Below the pieces are notes generated by a model. That model was given only the letters and a program-made list of their open reading frames with translations. It did not search any database and was not told where the DNA came from. Of a DNA stretch of 64,000 nucleotides, positions 20,101-30,264 are shown one piece after another; position 1 is the first letter of the stretch, and every line of letters starts with the position of its first letter. Source of the stretch: Verrucomicrobiota bacterium (GTDB taxonomy: Bacteria; Verrucomicrobiota; Verrucomicrobiia; Limisphaerales; J093). The position numbers and the translations under genes were made by a program. The stretch lies in contig JAAYVR010000043.1 of NCBI GenBank assembly GCA_012517065.1, positions 1 to 64,000 of the forward strand, read 5' to 3'.

Positions 20101-20814
20101 CACGCCGTTCACCACTGCATCGGCACCGCTGCCGAAGTTGTACGCATGAGTATAAAAGTACTGCGAATCAACTCCGGAATCGCCGTCACCGCTCCATTGA
20201 GCAATCACCCACTTGCCACTGCTTGGCGCAATCCTGAAATCGTCAACCAGTAAAGTGTGGTCACCCGTCGCGTCGTTCACAATGGACAGCTTTTGCGATG
20301 CGGCCGTGGCCTGAAACTCGAACGCGACGGTCCAATACTGGTTTGACCCCGTCACCGCCGCAGTCGATAGGCCTTCAGCTCCAAAGTCCCAGAAAAACAC
20401 CGACACATCATCGAGGTAAACCTTCACATTCGGTGTCTGTCCGCCGCGCGCATTCGCGCGGAATGTCACCTTGTACCGGGTCCCCACGGTTAACCCGCTG
20501 ATTGTGGTACTGAGTGTGGAAGGAACCGCCGGATCCTCGGAATTGGACTGAATGAAGGCGACGTTGTTACCGTCCGGCACAGCGCCGTTGTCGGCAAACG
20601 GGCTTCCCTCGGCCGGATTCAATCCAACATGCGCTTCGGGCACACCAGTCCACCCGGTAATTGGCCCATTCAAGCTGATGTATCCGGGCCACACAGCAAA
20701 CGTGTCAGCTTCAAAGCTCGGGTTTGGAATAGTTTGCGCAAAGGCTGCGAAACTTGATGCAGCAATAACCGATAGTAACCATCGCCTCGGCAATCGAACG
20801 GAGTCTCTCTTCAT
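17116..20814 (-). CDS. Large secreted modular protein with Ig-like domains and internally duplicated modules
   Basis: Signal peptide; two NPSFEAD-type modules (PSFEADTFAVWPGYISLNGPITGW / ASFEADVFDVWPGYVSGNFPITGW), three Ig-like domains (QPKGMIV..YQWRLNG; QPKSLTV..YQWFFNG; NPRGGEA..YQWMKNG), two YRTTFDL(S/T)G modules, C-terminal LQSAPSVTGPWEDVAGATSPYT..FFRV. Confidence 0.85.
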   Translation of the reverse strand: MKRDSVRLPRRWLLSVIAASSFAAFAQTIPNPSFEADTFAVWPGYISLNGPITGWTGVPEAHVGLNPAEGSPFADNGAVPDGNNVAFIQSNSEDPAVPSTLSTTISGLTVGTRYKVTFRANARGGQTPNVKVYLDDVSVFFWDFGAEGLSTAAVTGSNQYWTVAFEFQATAASQKLSIVNDATGDHTLLVDDFRIAPSSGKWVIAQWSGDGDSGVDSQYFYTHAYNFGSGADAVVNGVTFKGIAGGAPSVTDKFTTTYLGNVYNGDMNNLTGAGDGSSVIATDFVYGGNVPAGQYQSIKVMGLTPGMEYVMTIYSVGWENPAVTARWATFDFNGDYLTLNQDAYWNDGGIMISYRYTADESGTATMKFAPLVPANVSFHVYGFSNREATSRNVAPVINAQPKGMIVSAGVPVKLAVVASGVPSPTYQWRLNGSNIAGATSDTYEISSASSAVAGAYDVIVSNSAGSVTSQVAQVVVGLPMENASFEADVFDVWPGYVSGNFPITGWASLGGHGINPVSNGQSPFGDNGTIPHGKQVAFMQADGAMSQSVGGFTVGAEYYVHYYENARTTVTIPGIEVRVGETTVVAPHNVVPVTGGNPYYEVSSDVFVATSPELTLSFIKSSPQGGDCTALIDNVAVVPVVPGTKPVITSQPKSLTVYLGQPASFTVGAVGSLPLKYQWFFNGEKIEGATDRTFSIPAVRLLNEGDYTVEVSNESGSVTSSVARLSLLEAIVSLHNTGVDEAGVPLSAGTIDPFWTLLANPDSQSTNALVCNEGWPIDGTWLLNTSTSKWIGPRATAGDADIAGGSYVYRTTFDLSGRDTNTVLIVGRWASDNWGTVVSVNGTTVNVPASTSFAAWTGFTITSADAPFVQGLNTIDFTVNNDTAGPTALRVEFTQTSARTLPGIPPAIAANPRGGEAAEGDTFTFTVAATGTLPLSYQWMKNGVDLPGQTESTLVLSNLTTADSGNYSVKVSNQWGDAVSAVAILNVNMRPIPGIYGTGVANNGSLLPDGAVDPHYVLVESADPFFPGPEAYAITNVWPIVSGTWLLNGPKSRWIGPSAAQYQTVDPTQGNYEGRYVYRTTFDLTGYDISKVKLVGGWAVDNSGDDILVNGVSTGITCPGFSALTPFTITTGLVAGTNTLDFIVGNAPATPNPTGLRVDLVGYLMLEAAAKPTMTISRAGTTVTVGWSPSAAGQKLQSAPSVTGPWEDVAGATSPYTTEATGGARFFRVISP

Positions 20815-20954
20815 AAGTTTATGCCAATTCTGTCCTTGTTCTGTCCTTGGGTTGTCATTCGCACTTGCAGTGTCAGGTCATCGCTTGGGACTGTCAACAA
20901 GAGAAATCGCCAATGTTCAGCCCATATTGCCTGGGTATTCCCCAGCCCGGCGCA

Positions 20955-21345
20955 GCCGTAACCAGAGTCGCCAGACGGGCAACGCCCCGGCTCTTGCACC
21001 CCCCTGTGGCTATCGGCCACCCCGGGCTGCGAAATGTGCCCTGCGGCTCCATCGCAAGGAAGAGCCCGCTGATCCCAATGGTTTCTCACGCGCTGCCGTC
21101 GATGCAGTGAGCATTGGTAGGCGCGAAGCGCTTGGAGTGCGGCAGCTTGCTGCCGCTTTCTTTCTATGCGCAAACAACGTGCCTTGAACCATATCGGCAT
21201 GACGTAGAAAACAACGTGTCTGTCCCCATATCAGCACCGAGGGGTTCCTCCACAGACTTCGGCAACAGCGGATTGGAACAACGGACAATTCGCGGGCCAC
21301 GCCGCAATCAGGCGACAAAACCCAAACAACGAGCCTGTCACCCTA
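20955..21345 (+). repeat. Family G repeat block, copy G3
   Basis: atcccaatggtttctcacgcgctgccgtcgatgcagtgagc...gcggcagcttgctgccgctttc...acaacgtgtctgtccccatatcagcaccgaggggttcctccacagacttcgg...caacgagcctgtcaccctatt. Confidence 0.75.
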
Positions 21346-21597
21346 TTTGCGTCTTTGTTCGATTTGCGTCAGCGGGGGGCGGCATGTACTGAGTCCATTC
21401 CTTTGCCGGAGCATTTGGTTGCCAACGGAGGAAGCGGTCCCGGAGCGGCCACACCTTAGCGATGCGAACAAGACGCCCAGAGAGACGACCACCAGTCGGA
21501 CTTTATGGCACCGCATGCCTGTTGGGTCCGAAGTGGAGCCTCGCTAACCATTATATCGCCAAATGCAGGACATGTCTGAGGCAGAGCTCGGCCAACC

Positions 21598-21737
21598 CTA
21601 GCCCGGAAATCTCACCGCTTGACCAGCCCAAGACACCCAAAGCTTCATTCCCGTGAGATACCCGGGCCCCGCATATTCCTTGATTGCTTGAAGACACCCG
21701 TTTCGCAGACTGCTTAGGGTATGAAATATGCGGGCTA
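21598..21737. repeat. Family T palindromic element, copy T4
   Basis: CTAGCCCGGAAATCTCACCGCTTGACCAGCCCAAGACACCCAAAGCTTCATTCCCGTGAGATACCCGGGCCCCGCATATTCC...GGTATGAAATATGCGGGCTA. Confidence 0.8.
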
Positions 21738-22256
21738 ATGCTTTGGTACGGAAATCACCACAAACCAAGCGTCAGCGTAGTTGTCCTTGTCATCCCCAGC
21801 CAGCACGGCCAGCTCTCCCTTCTCGAGGGCTTGGACAGACTGGCGAACCGTTTTGGTCCACCTGCCCTCGCCGAAAAGCTTGATCTGGAGCGTGGAGTCG
21901 TCGATTCGCTTCAACTCAATCTCACATTTCGAGCTCAATTTGAGCCGCTTTTCATCGTCCTGACCGGCAATAACAACCTTTTGCTCGTGGATGAGGAAAT
22001 AGTTCTTCCACTTGAATACACGCGCAAGCTTGTTCTTGAACTGTGGCTCGAGCGGCTTGTATTTGGAACCGGAGGGCGGGGCACCATCAGTGCCCCACAC
22101 CAATTGCACTTGCATGTGCAGGTCGCCCGCCATGCAAACCGGCAACGCGTGAAGGAAAACCGTAATAAGCACTGCCAACGCGCTCACCCGGAAAAACCAA
22201 GAAGCGCGCCCGCGCAAGCCAACGATTGAACCGAACTTGTTACTGGCGGTTATCAT
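21735..22256 (-). CDS. Small exported protein of unknown function
   Basis: Signal-like FFRVSALAVLITVFLHALPVCMA then DLHMQVQLVWGTDGAPPSGSKYKPLEPQF; stop TAG overlaps the end of T4. Confidence 0.55.
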   Translation of the reverse strand: MITASNKFGSIVGLRGRASWFFRVSALAVLITVFLHALPVCMAGDLHMQVQLVWGTDGAPPSGSKYKPLEPQFKNKLARVFKWKNYFLIHEQKVVIAGQDDEKRLKLSSKCEIELKRIDDSTLQIKLFGEGRWTKTVRQSVQALEKGELAVLAGDDKDNYADAWFVVISVPKH

Positions 22257-22457
22257 TTGGGTTTCTGCGCCGCTATCTTGGACATTCTGCAAAACCATCG
22301 CAAATTTTCTCATTGTTCAACAATCTTGTCTTCAGCAGCTTCAGACTTCGTCGGCGAGGATCTCTCTCCAGCACAGCAAGCCGTGACACAACTGCATCCA
22401 CGCAACGTGCCCTGTCCCCTCACGCAAGTCATTCGGTTGCAACTACGCCGCACTGCG

Positions 22458-22925
22458 TCAATGCGTATTGACCCAAACAACTGTCATTCCCTCCGCTTCA
22501 GATCGAAAGGTGATGGACCCGACGTCGCTGAGCGGGCTCTCAATTTCTGCCCCGGCAACCCAGGGCTGCTGACGGGACTGACGCAAGATTGGCAGGACAA
22601 GAAACAACGCCAACGCAGCAACAATCCCCGCCGGCGCAAACCAACGCAGCACCAAACCCACCCAAGGACGATCCAATACCGCCTGTCTGGCAGTCTCAGT
22701 CGCGCGAATGGCGCGTTCGATCTTCGACCAGTAAAACTCCCGTGACTCGGGAACCGGACGTTCGAGTTCGCCGCGCACAAGAGCGCTCTTCGTCCACCGC
22801 AACTCGGCAACAAGCGCCCGCGCATCAGCGTCCTGGGCGATCAGGCGCTCGACAGATTCGGCCTCTGACCCCGCCAGTTCACCGTCCAACCACGCTTGAA
22901 TCTTGATGACATCTTCCTGTTTCAT
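22458..22925 (-). CDS. Anti-sigma factor-like membrane protein
   Basis: IQAWLDGELAGSEAESVERLIAQDADARALVAEL plus a single TM; overlaps the upstream ECF sigma gene by 4 bp. Confidence 0.7.
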   Translation of the reverse strand: MKQEDVIKIQAWLDGELAGSEAESVERLIAQDADARALVAELRWTKSALVRGELERPVPESREFYWSKIERAIRATETARQAVLDRPWVGLVLRWFAPAGIVAALALFLVLPILRQSRQQPWVAGAEIESPLSDVGSITFRSEAEGMTVVWVNTH

Positions 22926-23524
22926 TGTTGACGCTCCTGCTGCAGGTCAGCCAACAACGCCGCAAGCCGCCGCCTTGCATAAAAGAGGCGCGACATCACG
23001 GTGCCGATTGAACACCCCATTCTTTTTGCGATTTCTTTATACTCAAGGCCTTCAAATTCATGCAGTACCAAGACCGTTCTGTGGGCGTGTGTGAGCTTGC
23101 CCATGGCATCGTCTATCCGACGGCGCAGCTCTTCCTGCGTCAGCCCCTCGGTCGGGTCTATGGTTACTATTGGCATTTGACGCTCGACGCCGCCGGTTTC
23201 TTCATCAAGTTGTTCAATTGAAAGCGAAACCGGGTGTTTCTGCTTCCTCAGATGGTCCAGACAGAGGTTGATCACAATGCGAGTCATCCATGTCAGGAAA
23301 CTCGACCCGCCTTTGAACTGCCCCAGCTTCTGCCACGCCTTAACCCAGGCCTCCTGCGAAAGGTCGATCGCTTCTTCCTCGTTTCTGACCATGCTAAACG
23401 CCCGAGCGTACAACTTGTCCCGGTGCCGAGCCACGAGCTCCTCAAAAGCTGCCATGTCACCCTGCTTGGCTGCCCGAACAAGGGAATCGTCATCTCTCGC
23501 CGCGTAATCGTCTTTCTGGGGCAT
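22922..23524 (-). CDS. ECF (RpoE-like) RNA polymerase sigma factor
   Basis: FEELVARHRDKLYARAFSMVRNEEEAIDLSQEAWVKAWQKLGQF...LRKQK; LVLHEFEGLEYKEIAKRMGCSIGTVMSRLFYARRRL. Confidence 0.92.
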   Translation of the reverse strand: MPQKDDYAARDDDSLVRAAKQGDMAAFEELVARHRDKLYARAFSMVRNEEEAIDLSQEAWVKAWQKLGQFKGGSSFLTWMTRIVINLCLDHLRKQKHPVSLSIEQLDEETGGVERQMPIVTIDPTEGLTQEELRRRIDDAMGKLTHAHRTVLVLHEFEGLEYKEIAKRMGCSIGTVMSRLFYARRRLAALLADLQQERQQ

Positions 23525-23618
23525 TATAGCCGACTATTGACTGTTGATCGGGTCGTTCTGGAACAAATTCGCGCATCGCGTCCGGAAGCCTCTCGCACCT
23601 CAAAAGCCCTGCACGCCT

Positions 23619-23690
23619 CTAACCCGGAAATCCCACCGCCTGACCAGACCAAGACACCCAAAGCTTCATTCTGGTAAAATCCCCGAACTA
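23619..23690. repeat. Family T palindrome, copy T5 (single module, overlaps hisB stop)
   Basis: ctAACCCGGAAATCCCACCGCCTGACCAGACCAAGACACCCAAAGCTTCATTCTGGTAAAATCCCCGAACTA. Confidence 0.65.
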
Positions 23691-24356
23691 AAGCTTGCCC
23701 TTCGTGCTCGGCAGCCGCCGTCCCAGCCGTTTGTCTCGCTGACACGCAGAATCAACCGCCCGCGCAAATGCCTTGAAAATCGCTTCCACAACATGATGCG
23801 GCTCCTGGCCGTACAACAACTCAACATGCAATGCACACCGCGCCTCATTCGCAAACGCCTGAAAAAACTCCCGCGCAAGCCCAAACCTGAATGCAGACGA
23901 AGCGTCCTGCGTCCGCTCCAACCGGCATACCTTGAATGGCAATTCGTCCATGCCACGCCAGATCAAACAAGGACGGCCGCTGAAGTCCACCACGCACCGA
24001 ACAAGGCACTCGTCCATTGGCACATATGCCTCCGCAGTGAACGGGTTCCCGGGATGAAACCCGGCGCCATACCTGCGTATCCCTCGCTTCTCACCCAATG
24101 CCATGGCCATCGCCTGCCCAAGAACAAGACCGCAATCCTCAACAGTGTGATGCGCATCCACTTCGATATCGCCTTCGCATTCGAGTTCAAGGTCAACCAT
24201 CGCGTGCTTGGCCCACAGTTGAAGCATGTGATCCAGAAACGGCACCCCAGTGACCACCGAAGCTCGACCGTGACCGTCAATGGTCAGTCGAGCCTTGATC
24301 CGTGTTTCAGATGTCACCCTCTCAATTCTGGCGCGCCGCGGTTTCATCGACATCAA
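23688..24356 (-). CDS. hisB: Imidazoleglycerol-phosphate dehydratase
   Basis: TGVPFLDHMLQLWAKH, DAHHTVEDCGLVLGQA, HVELLYGQEPHHVVEAIFKAFARA, C-terminal PSTKGKL. Confidence 0.94.
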   Translation of the reverse strand: MMSMKPRRARIERVTSETRIKARLTIDGHGRASVVTGVPFLDHMLQLWAKHAMVDLELECEGDIEVDAHHTVEDCGLVLGQAMAMALGEKRGIRRYGAGFHPGNPFTAEAYVPMDECLVRCVVDFSGRPCLIWRGMDELPFKVCRLERTQDASSAFRFGLAREFFQAFANEARCALHVELLYGQEPHHVVEAIFKAFARAVDSACQRDKRLGRRLPSTKGKL

Positions 24357-24405
24357 TTAGAGCTTTGCTCGGCCAGCGTGGCAATCTACAACCCGCCGGC
24401 ACATT

Positions 24406-25335
24406 TCATTGATTGATCCCCGCCAGATATCGCTCGGCGTCAATCGCCGCCATACAACCCATCCCAGCAGCCGTCACCGCCTGGCGATATTCATGGTCCG
24501 AGCAATCGCCAGCCACAAAAACACCCCGCACGCTCGTTTCCGAGCCTCGTTTTCGGACAATGTAACCGTTGGAGTCCATTTCTACTTTCCCCGCAAATAC
24601 TCCGGTGTTCGGCACATGCCCAATCGCGATAAACACACCCGCGCACTCGAGGTCAGTCTCGGCGCCGCTTTTCACGTTTCTAAGCCGCACTCCGGTCACC
24701 TTCCCAAGATCAACATCCTTGATCTCGATGACCACCGAATCCCACACCGGTTTGATCTTGGGATGCTCGAGTGCCCGCCTGGCCATGATCTTCGATGCCC
24801 GAAGTTCATTCCGCCTGTGCACAAGATAGACAACAGACCCAAACCGGGTCAGATAAAGAGCTTCTTCGCAGGCCGAGTCGCCTCCACCCACAACAACCAA
24901 CGGTTTGTTCCGAAAAACTGGCAGCGCCCCGTCACAGGTGGCGCAATATGTCACCCCTTTCGCCTCGAGCTTCTTTTCACTTTCAAGCCCCAGATGCCTG
25001 TGGCTGGCGCCGCTGGCGATTATTATTGTCTGAGTCTGAATGCTTTCCCCATCAACAACAACCGTGTAAGGCTGCCGATCCAACTCGACTGCTTCCGCAG
25101 TGCCAAACTTGATCCGGGCACCGAACTTCTCTGCCTGCGCCTGCAGTCGATTCATTAGTTCGAACCCATTTATGCCTTCCGGAAACCCAGGAAAATTCTC
25201 GACCGTGCCCGTGGTCGTTAGCAATCCGCCGGGCATCAGTCCCGTAACAACCAACGGACTCAAATTCGCCCGAGCACAATAGATCGCCGCCGTTAACCCG
25301 GCGCATCCAGCCCCAATAATAACAACTTTCTCCAT
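24406..25335 (-). CDS. trxB: Thioredoxin reductase
   Basis: VVIIGAGCAGLTAAIYCARANL, CATCDGALPVFRNKPLVVVGGGDSACEEALYLT, GVFVAGDCSDHEYRQAVTAAGMGCMAA. Start at MEKVV. Confidence 0.93.
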   Translation of the reverse strand: MEKVVIIGAGCAGLTAAIYCARANLSPLVVTGLMPGGLLTTTGTVENFPGFPEGINGFELMNRLQAQAEKFGARIKFGTAEAVELDRQPYTVVVDGESIQTQTIIIASGASHRHLGLESEKKLEAKGVTYCATCDGALPVFRNKPLVVVGGGDSACEEALYLTRFGSVVYLVHRRNELRASKIMARRALEHPKIKPVWDSVVIEIKDVDLGKVTGVRLRNVKSGAETDLECAGVFIAIGHVPNTGVFAGKVEMDSNGYIVRKRGSETSVRGVFVAGDCSDHEYRQAVTAAGMGCMAAIDAERYLAGINQ

Positions 25336-25518
25336 AGCCGCTCCGACAATAGAAGCGGTCTCGCCCGCTGACAAGCCCAAGACTTCCACCCCGGAAACCT
25401 CGCCTGCCAACTCCTCGAATTCACACGTTCCTATGGCCCGGTGAGACCCATGAACCAACGAAACCGTTCATGCGTTTTTGGCTTTCAAAACCTAACCTGC
25501 GCGCTATCCTGCCAAGCG

Positions 25519-25995
25519 ATGATTCACGTTGGGATCGGATACGACGTTCACAAGCTGGTTCAGGGGCGAAAGCTCATTCTCGGAGGCGTCGATTTGCACT
25601 ATTCGAAAGGCCTCGAAGGGCATTCGGACGCCGACGCGCTAATGCATGCGGTTTGTGATGCAATCCTTGGCGCCCTTGGCGAGGGCGACATCGGCCACTT
25701 TTTCCCAAACACCGATCCCCGCTGGCACAATGCACCAAGTCGGCTGTTCCTTCAGGAAGCCGCACGCATGGTTCGATTGCGCGGCGGCCAGATCATCAAC
25801 GTGGACAGCACTGTCATCGCCCAGGAACCCAGAATCGCCCCGCACATCCATGCCATGAAAGCCTCCATAGCACACGCCCTTGATGTCAACCAAGCCCGAA
25901 TCTCCATCAAGGCCACAACAAACGAAGGGCTGGGGTTCATTGGCCGTGGCGAGGGAATAGCTGCATTGGCAGTCGCCAGCGTGAATCTGCCCTGA
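25519..25995 (+). CDS. ispF: 2-C-methyl-D-erythritol 2,4-cyclodiphosphate synthase
   Basis: [24 protein letters not shown]...[36 protein letters not shown]. Confidence 0.95.
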   Translation: MIHVGIGYDVHKLVQGRKLILGGVDLHYSKGLEGHSDADALMHAVCDAILGALGEGDIGHFFPNTDPRWHNAPSRLFLQEAARMVRLRGGQIINVDSTVIAQEPRIAPHIHAMKASIAHALDVNQARISIKATTNEGLGFIGRGEGIAALAVASVNLP

Positions 25996-26029
25996 ACAGC
26001 AAACCACATGTTTTCGCTCCAAGTTCGAG

Positions 26030-26308
26030 ATGTCAGCTAAGGCCGAAATCGCATGGAAAAGTCGTGAAGCCGACGGCACCAGCCGCCAGGTCTATGCCCA
26101 CAGGATTGGTGGTGAGTGGATTTTCTACCAGCGGCAAAAACGGTTTGAACGCTGGCAAAGAATCCAATACCCAAGTCTGGATGACTGGCTTTGCTTGCTC
26201 GACGGCATACAACGTCGTGTCCAGCGCCGACTGCTCCCACCCGAAATTGAAACCCGGGCAAAAAGACGCATCACAGAACTGTTCCCCAACGCTCCCATAG
26301 ACCATTAG
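26030..26308 (+). CDS. Small conserved-looking protein of unknown function
   Basis: 92-aa ORF just after ispF, compact charged/aromatic composition. Confidence 0.5.
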   Translation: MSAKAEIAWKSREADGTSRQVYAHRIGGEWIFYQRQKRFERWQRIQYPSLDDWLCLLDGIQRRVQRRLLPPEIETRAKRRITELFPNAPIDH

Positions 26309-26406
26309 CCCTCACATTTCGCGCGCAATGTAATCTCCAAAGCAGGTGCATTCTTAGAATTCACGAGACATGCCGGGTTCGGGAAAGACGCGCTCGACCA
26401 AAAGCA

Positions 26407-26477
26407 CTAGCCCAAAATCCCGCCGCTTGACCAGACCAAGACACACAGAGTTTCATTGTGGTGATATTTCCGGGCTA
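26407..26477. repeat. Family T palindrome, copy T6 (single module)
   Basis: CTAGCCCAAAATCCCGCCGCTTGACCAGACCAAGACACACAGAGTTTCATTGTGGTGATATTTCCGGGCTA. Confidence 0.7.
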
Positions 26478-26554
26478 ACACTTGCCAAAGTTAGTCTGCA
26501 ATTTGCTAATAACCAGCCTTGACTAAACTGGCCGTTACTACCAAAGTACGTGCT

Positions 26555-26830
26555 ATGCAAAACCCATTGCTAAACTTAACAGTACAACAACTGGAACGCG
26601 CCTTGCAAATTAGGCAGCAAATCGAATCGTTGCAGTCTGAACTCGACGCTTTGCTGGGTAGCCCGGCCAAAGCCTTGCCTGCCAAAGCTGCTCCAAAACT
26701 AAAAGCGGCTGCTCCTGCCCCCGCGCAAAAGAAGACATGGAAACTTAGCCCAGCGGCAAGAGCCAAGCTGGCGGCGCTCGCCAGAGCGCGCTGGCGCAAA
26801 GCCAAGGCAGAGGGCAAGACCCACCTGTAA
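26555..26830 (+). CDS. Small Lys/Ala-rich protein, putative nucleic-acid-binding C-terminus
   Basis: Coiled-coil-like NLTVQQLERALQIRQQIESLQSELDALLG, KAxPKxKAAAPAP linker, KLSPAARAKLAALARARWRKAKAEGK tail. Confidence 0.55.
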   Translation: MQNPLLNLTVQQLERALQIRQQIESLQSELDALLGSPAKALPAKAAPKLKAAAPAPAQKKTWKLSPAARAKLAALARARWRKAKAEGKTHL

Positions 26831-26857
26831 AGGTCTCAGTTGTTGGCAGTCCCAAGA

Positions 26858-26907
26858 AAGGCGCGCTGGTCCTTTCAACAAGCGCGGGAAAGGGTCCAGC
26901 GCGCCTT
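26858..26907. terminator. Strong hairpin, probably a bidirectional terminator between convergent genes
   Basis: AAGGCGCGCTGGtCCTTTCaacaagcgcgGGAAAGGgtCCAGCGCGCCTTcgtttt, between a + strand gene ending 26830 and glnA (-) ending 26992. Confidence 0.75.
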
Positions 26908-26991
26908 CGTTTTCTGCTCGCACACCTGCATCAAGACTCCAGTAAGAGTGCGTCCCAGAGTATTGCAGGTCCCTCTGAGGCGAACCATCGC

Positions 26992-28401
26992 TTAACAATC
27001 ATAGTACATGTGGAATTCCCATGGGTGCGGTCGCAAACGCACTGCGTCGTGTTCCCGCCGCTTGAGTTCAATCCATTGAGCTATCACGTCCGCAGTAAAC
27101 ACATCGCCCCGCAACAGGAATTCGTGGTCTTTTTCAAGACAATCGCACGCTTCGGCAAGGCTGCCGGGCATGCAGGGAACCTGCTTGAGCTCCTCGGGAG
27201 GCAATTCGTAAATGTTCTTGTCCAAAGGCTCGCCTGGCTCGATCCGGTTTTGAATGCCGTCAAGCCCTGCCATTAGCATCGCAGTGCAGGCAAGGTATGG
27301 GTTAGCTGCCGGATCCGGCGGACGGTATTCGAGGCGTTTCGCCTTTGGGCTGGGAGAGTACGTTGGGATTCGAATTGCAGCCGATCGGTTGCGCATGCTG
27401 TACGCGAGATTCACCGGCGCTTCATAGCCAGGCGTAAGGCGCTTGTAGCTGTTGACCGTGGGGTTTGTGAACGCTGCGATCGCGCGCGCGTGCTTCAGAA
27501 TCCCACCAATATAATACAACGCAAGTTCGCTCAGTCCCGCATACTTGGTGCCTGCAAACAACGGCTTGCCTTTCTTCCAAAGCGATTGATGCGTATGCAT
27601 CCCTGAACCGTTGTCACCGAACAATGGCTTGGGCATGAATGTTACCGTCTTCCCGTAGCGCCGCGCCACGTTCTTTACGATGTACTTGTACAGCATCATG
27701 TCATCGCCTATCTCAACAAGGGAATTGAACCGCAGATCGATCTCTGCCTGCCCGGCGGTCGCCACTTCATGATGCTCCTTTTCCACGTGCAACCCACAAT
27801 CGCGCATGACGTTGATCATTTCATTCCTGACATCTGCCAGCGTATCTGCAGGCGGCACAGGGAAATAACCCTCTTTGTGGCGAATCTTGTGACCAAGGTT
27901 CGGCCCTTCCTCACGGCCAGTGTTCCAAATTCCTTCGACTGAATCCAGATAGTAGTAGCTGCTCCGGGCATCGGCTCCATAACGCACATCGTCAAAAATG
28001 AAAAACTCGGCTTCAGGCCCAAAATATGCCGTGTCCGCAATTCCAGTGCTCTTCAGATAAGCTTCAGCCTTTCTGGCAATGTTTCTCGGATCGCGGCTGT
28101 ATGGCTCCCGCGTAATTGGGTCAACTGCATCAGCTACCACACTTAATGTCGGCACTTTGGGAAACGGATCGACGATTGCCGTCCTCGAATCAATCAACAG
28201 AATCATGTCGCTGGCTTCGATGCCCTTCCAACCACGAATCGAAGACCCGTCAAATCCCAAACCCGAGTCGAAAACCTCCTCGTTAAGCTCTGCAATTGGT
28301 ACGCAGAAATGCTGCCATGTCCCGAGCAGGTCACAGAACTTGATGTCAACCAGCTCGATGTTCTTGCTCTTGCAGAATTCCATTACTTCTTTAGGTGTCA
28401 T
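26992..28401 (-). CDS. glnA: Glutamine synthetase type I
   Basis: [72 protein letters not shown]. Confidence 0.96.
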   Translation of the reverse strand: MTPKEVMEFCKSKNIELVDIKFCDLLGTWQHFCVPIAELNEEVFDSGLGFDGSSIRGWKGIEASDMILLIDSRTAIVDPFPKVPTLSVVADAVDPITREPYSRDPRNIARKAEAYLKSTGIADTAYFGPEAEFFIFDDVRYGADARSSYYYLDSVEGIWNTGREEGPNLGHKIRHKEGYFPVPPADTLADVRNEMINVMRDCGLHVEKEHHEVATAGQAEIDLRFNSLVEIGDDMMLYKYIVKNVARRYGKTVTFMPKPLFGDNGSGMHTHQSLWKKGKPLFAGTKYAGLSELALYYIGGILKHARAIAAFTNPTVNSYKRLTPGYEAPVNLAYSMRNRSAAIRIPTYSPSPKAKRLEYRPPDPAANPYLACTAMLMAGLDGIQNRIEPGEPLDKNIYELPPEELKQVPCMPGSLAEACDCLEKDHEFLLRGDVFTADVIAQWIELKRREHDAVRLRPHPWEFHMYYDC

Positions 28402-28456
28402 ATTCAGTCCTCTGGTCTCTTATGGTATTTGTTTGATTTCAGGTTTGTTGTTTTCA

Positions 28457-30245
<1,789 letters not shown>

Positions 30246-30264
30246 ATTTTTCTCATAATGTGGG

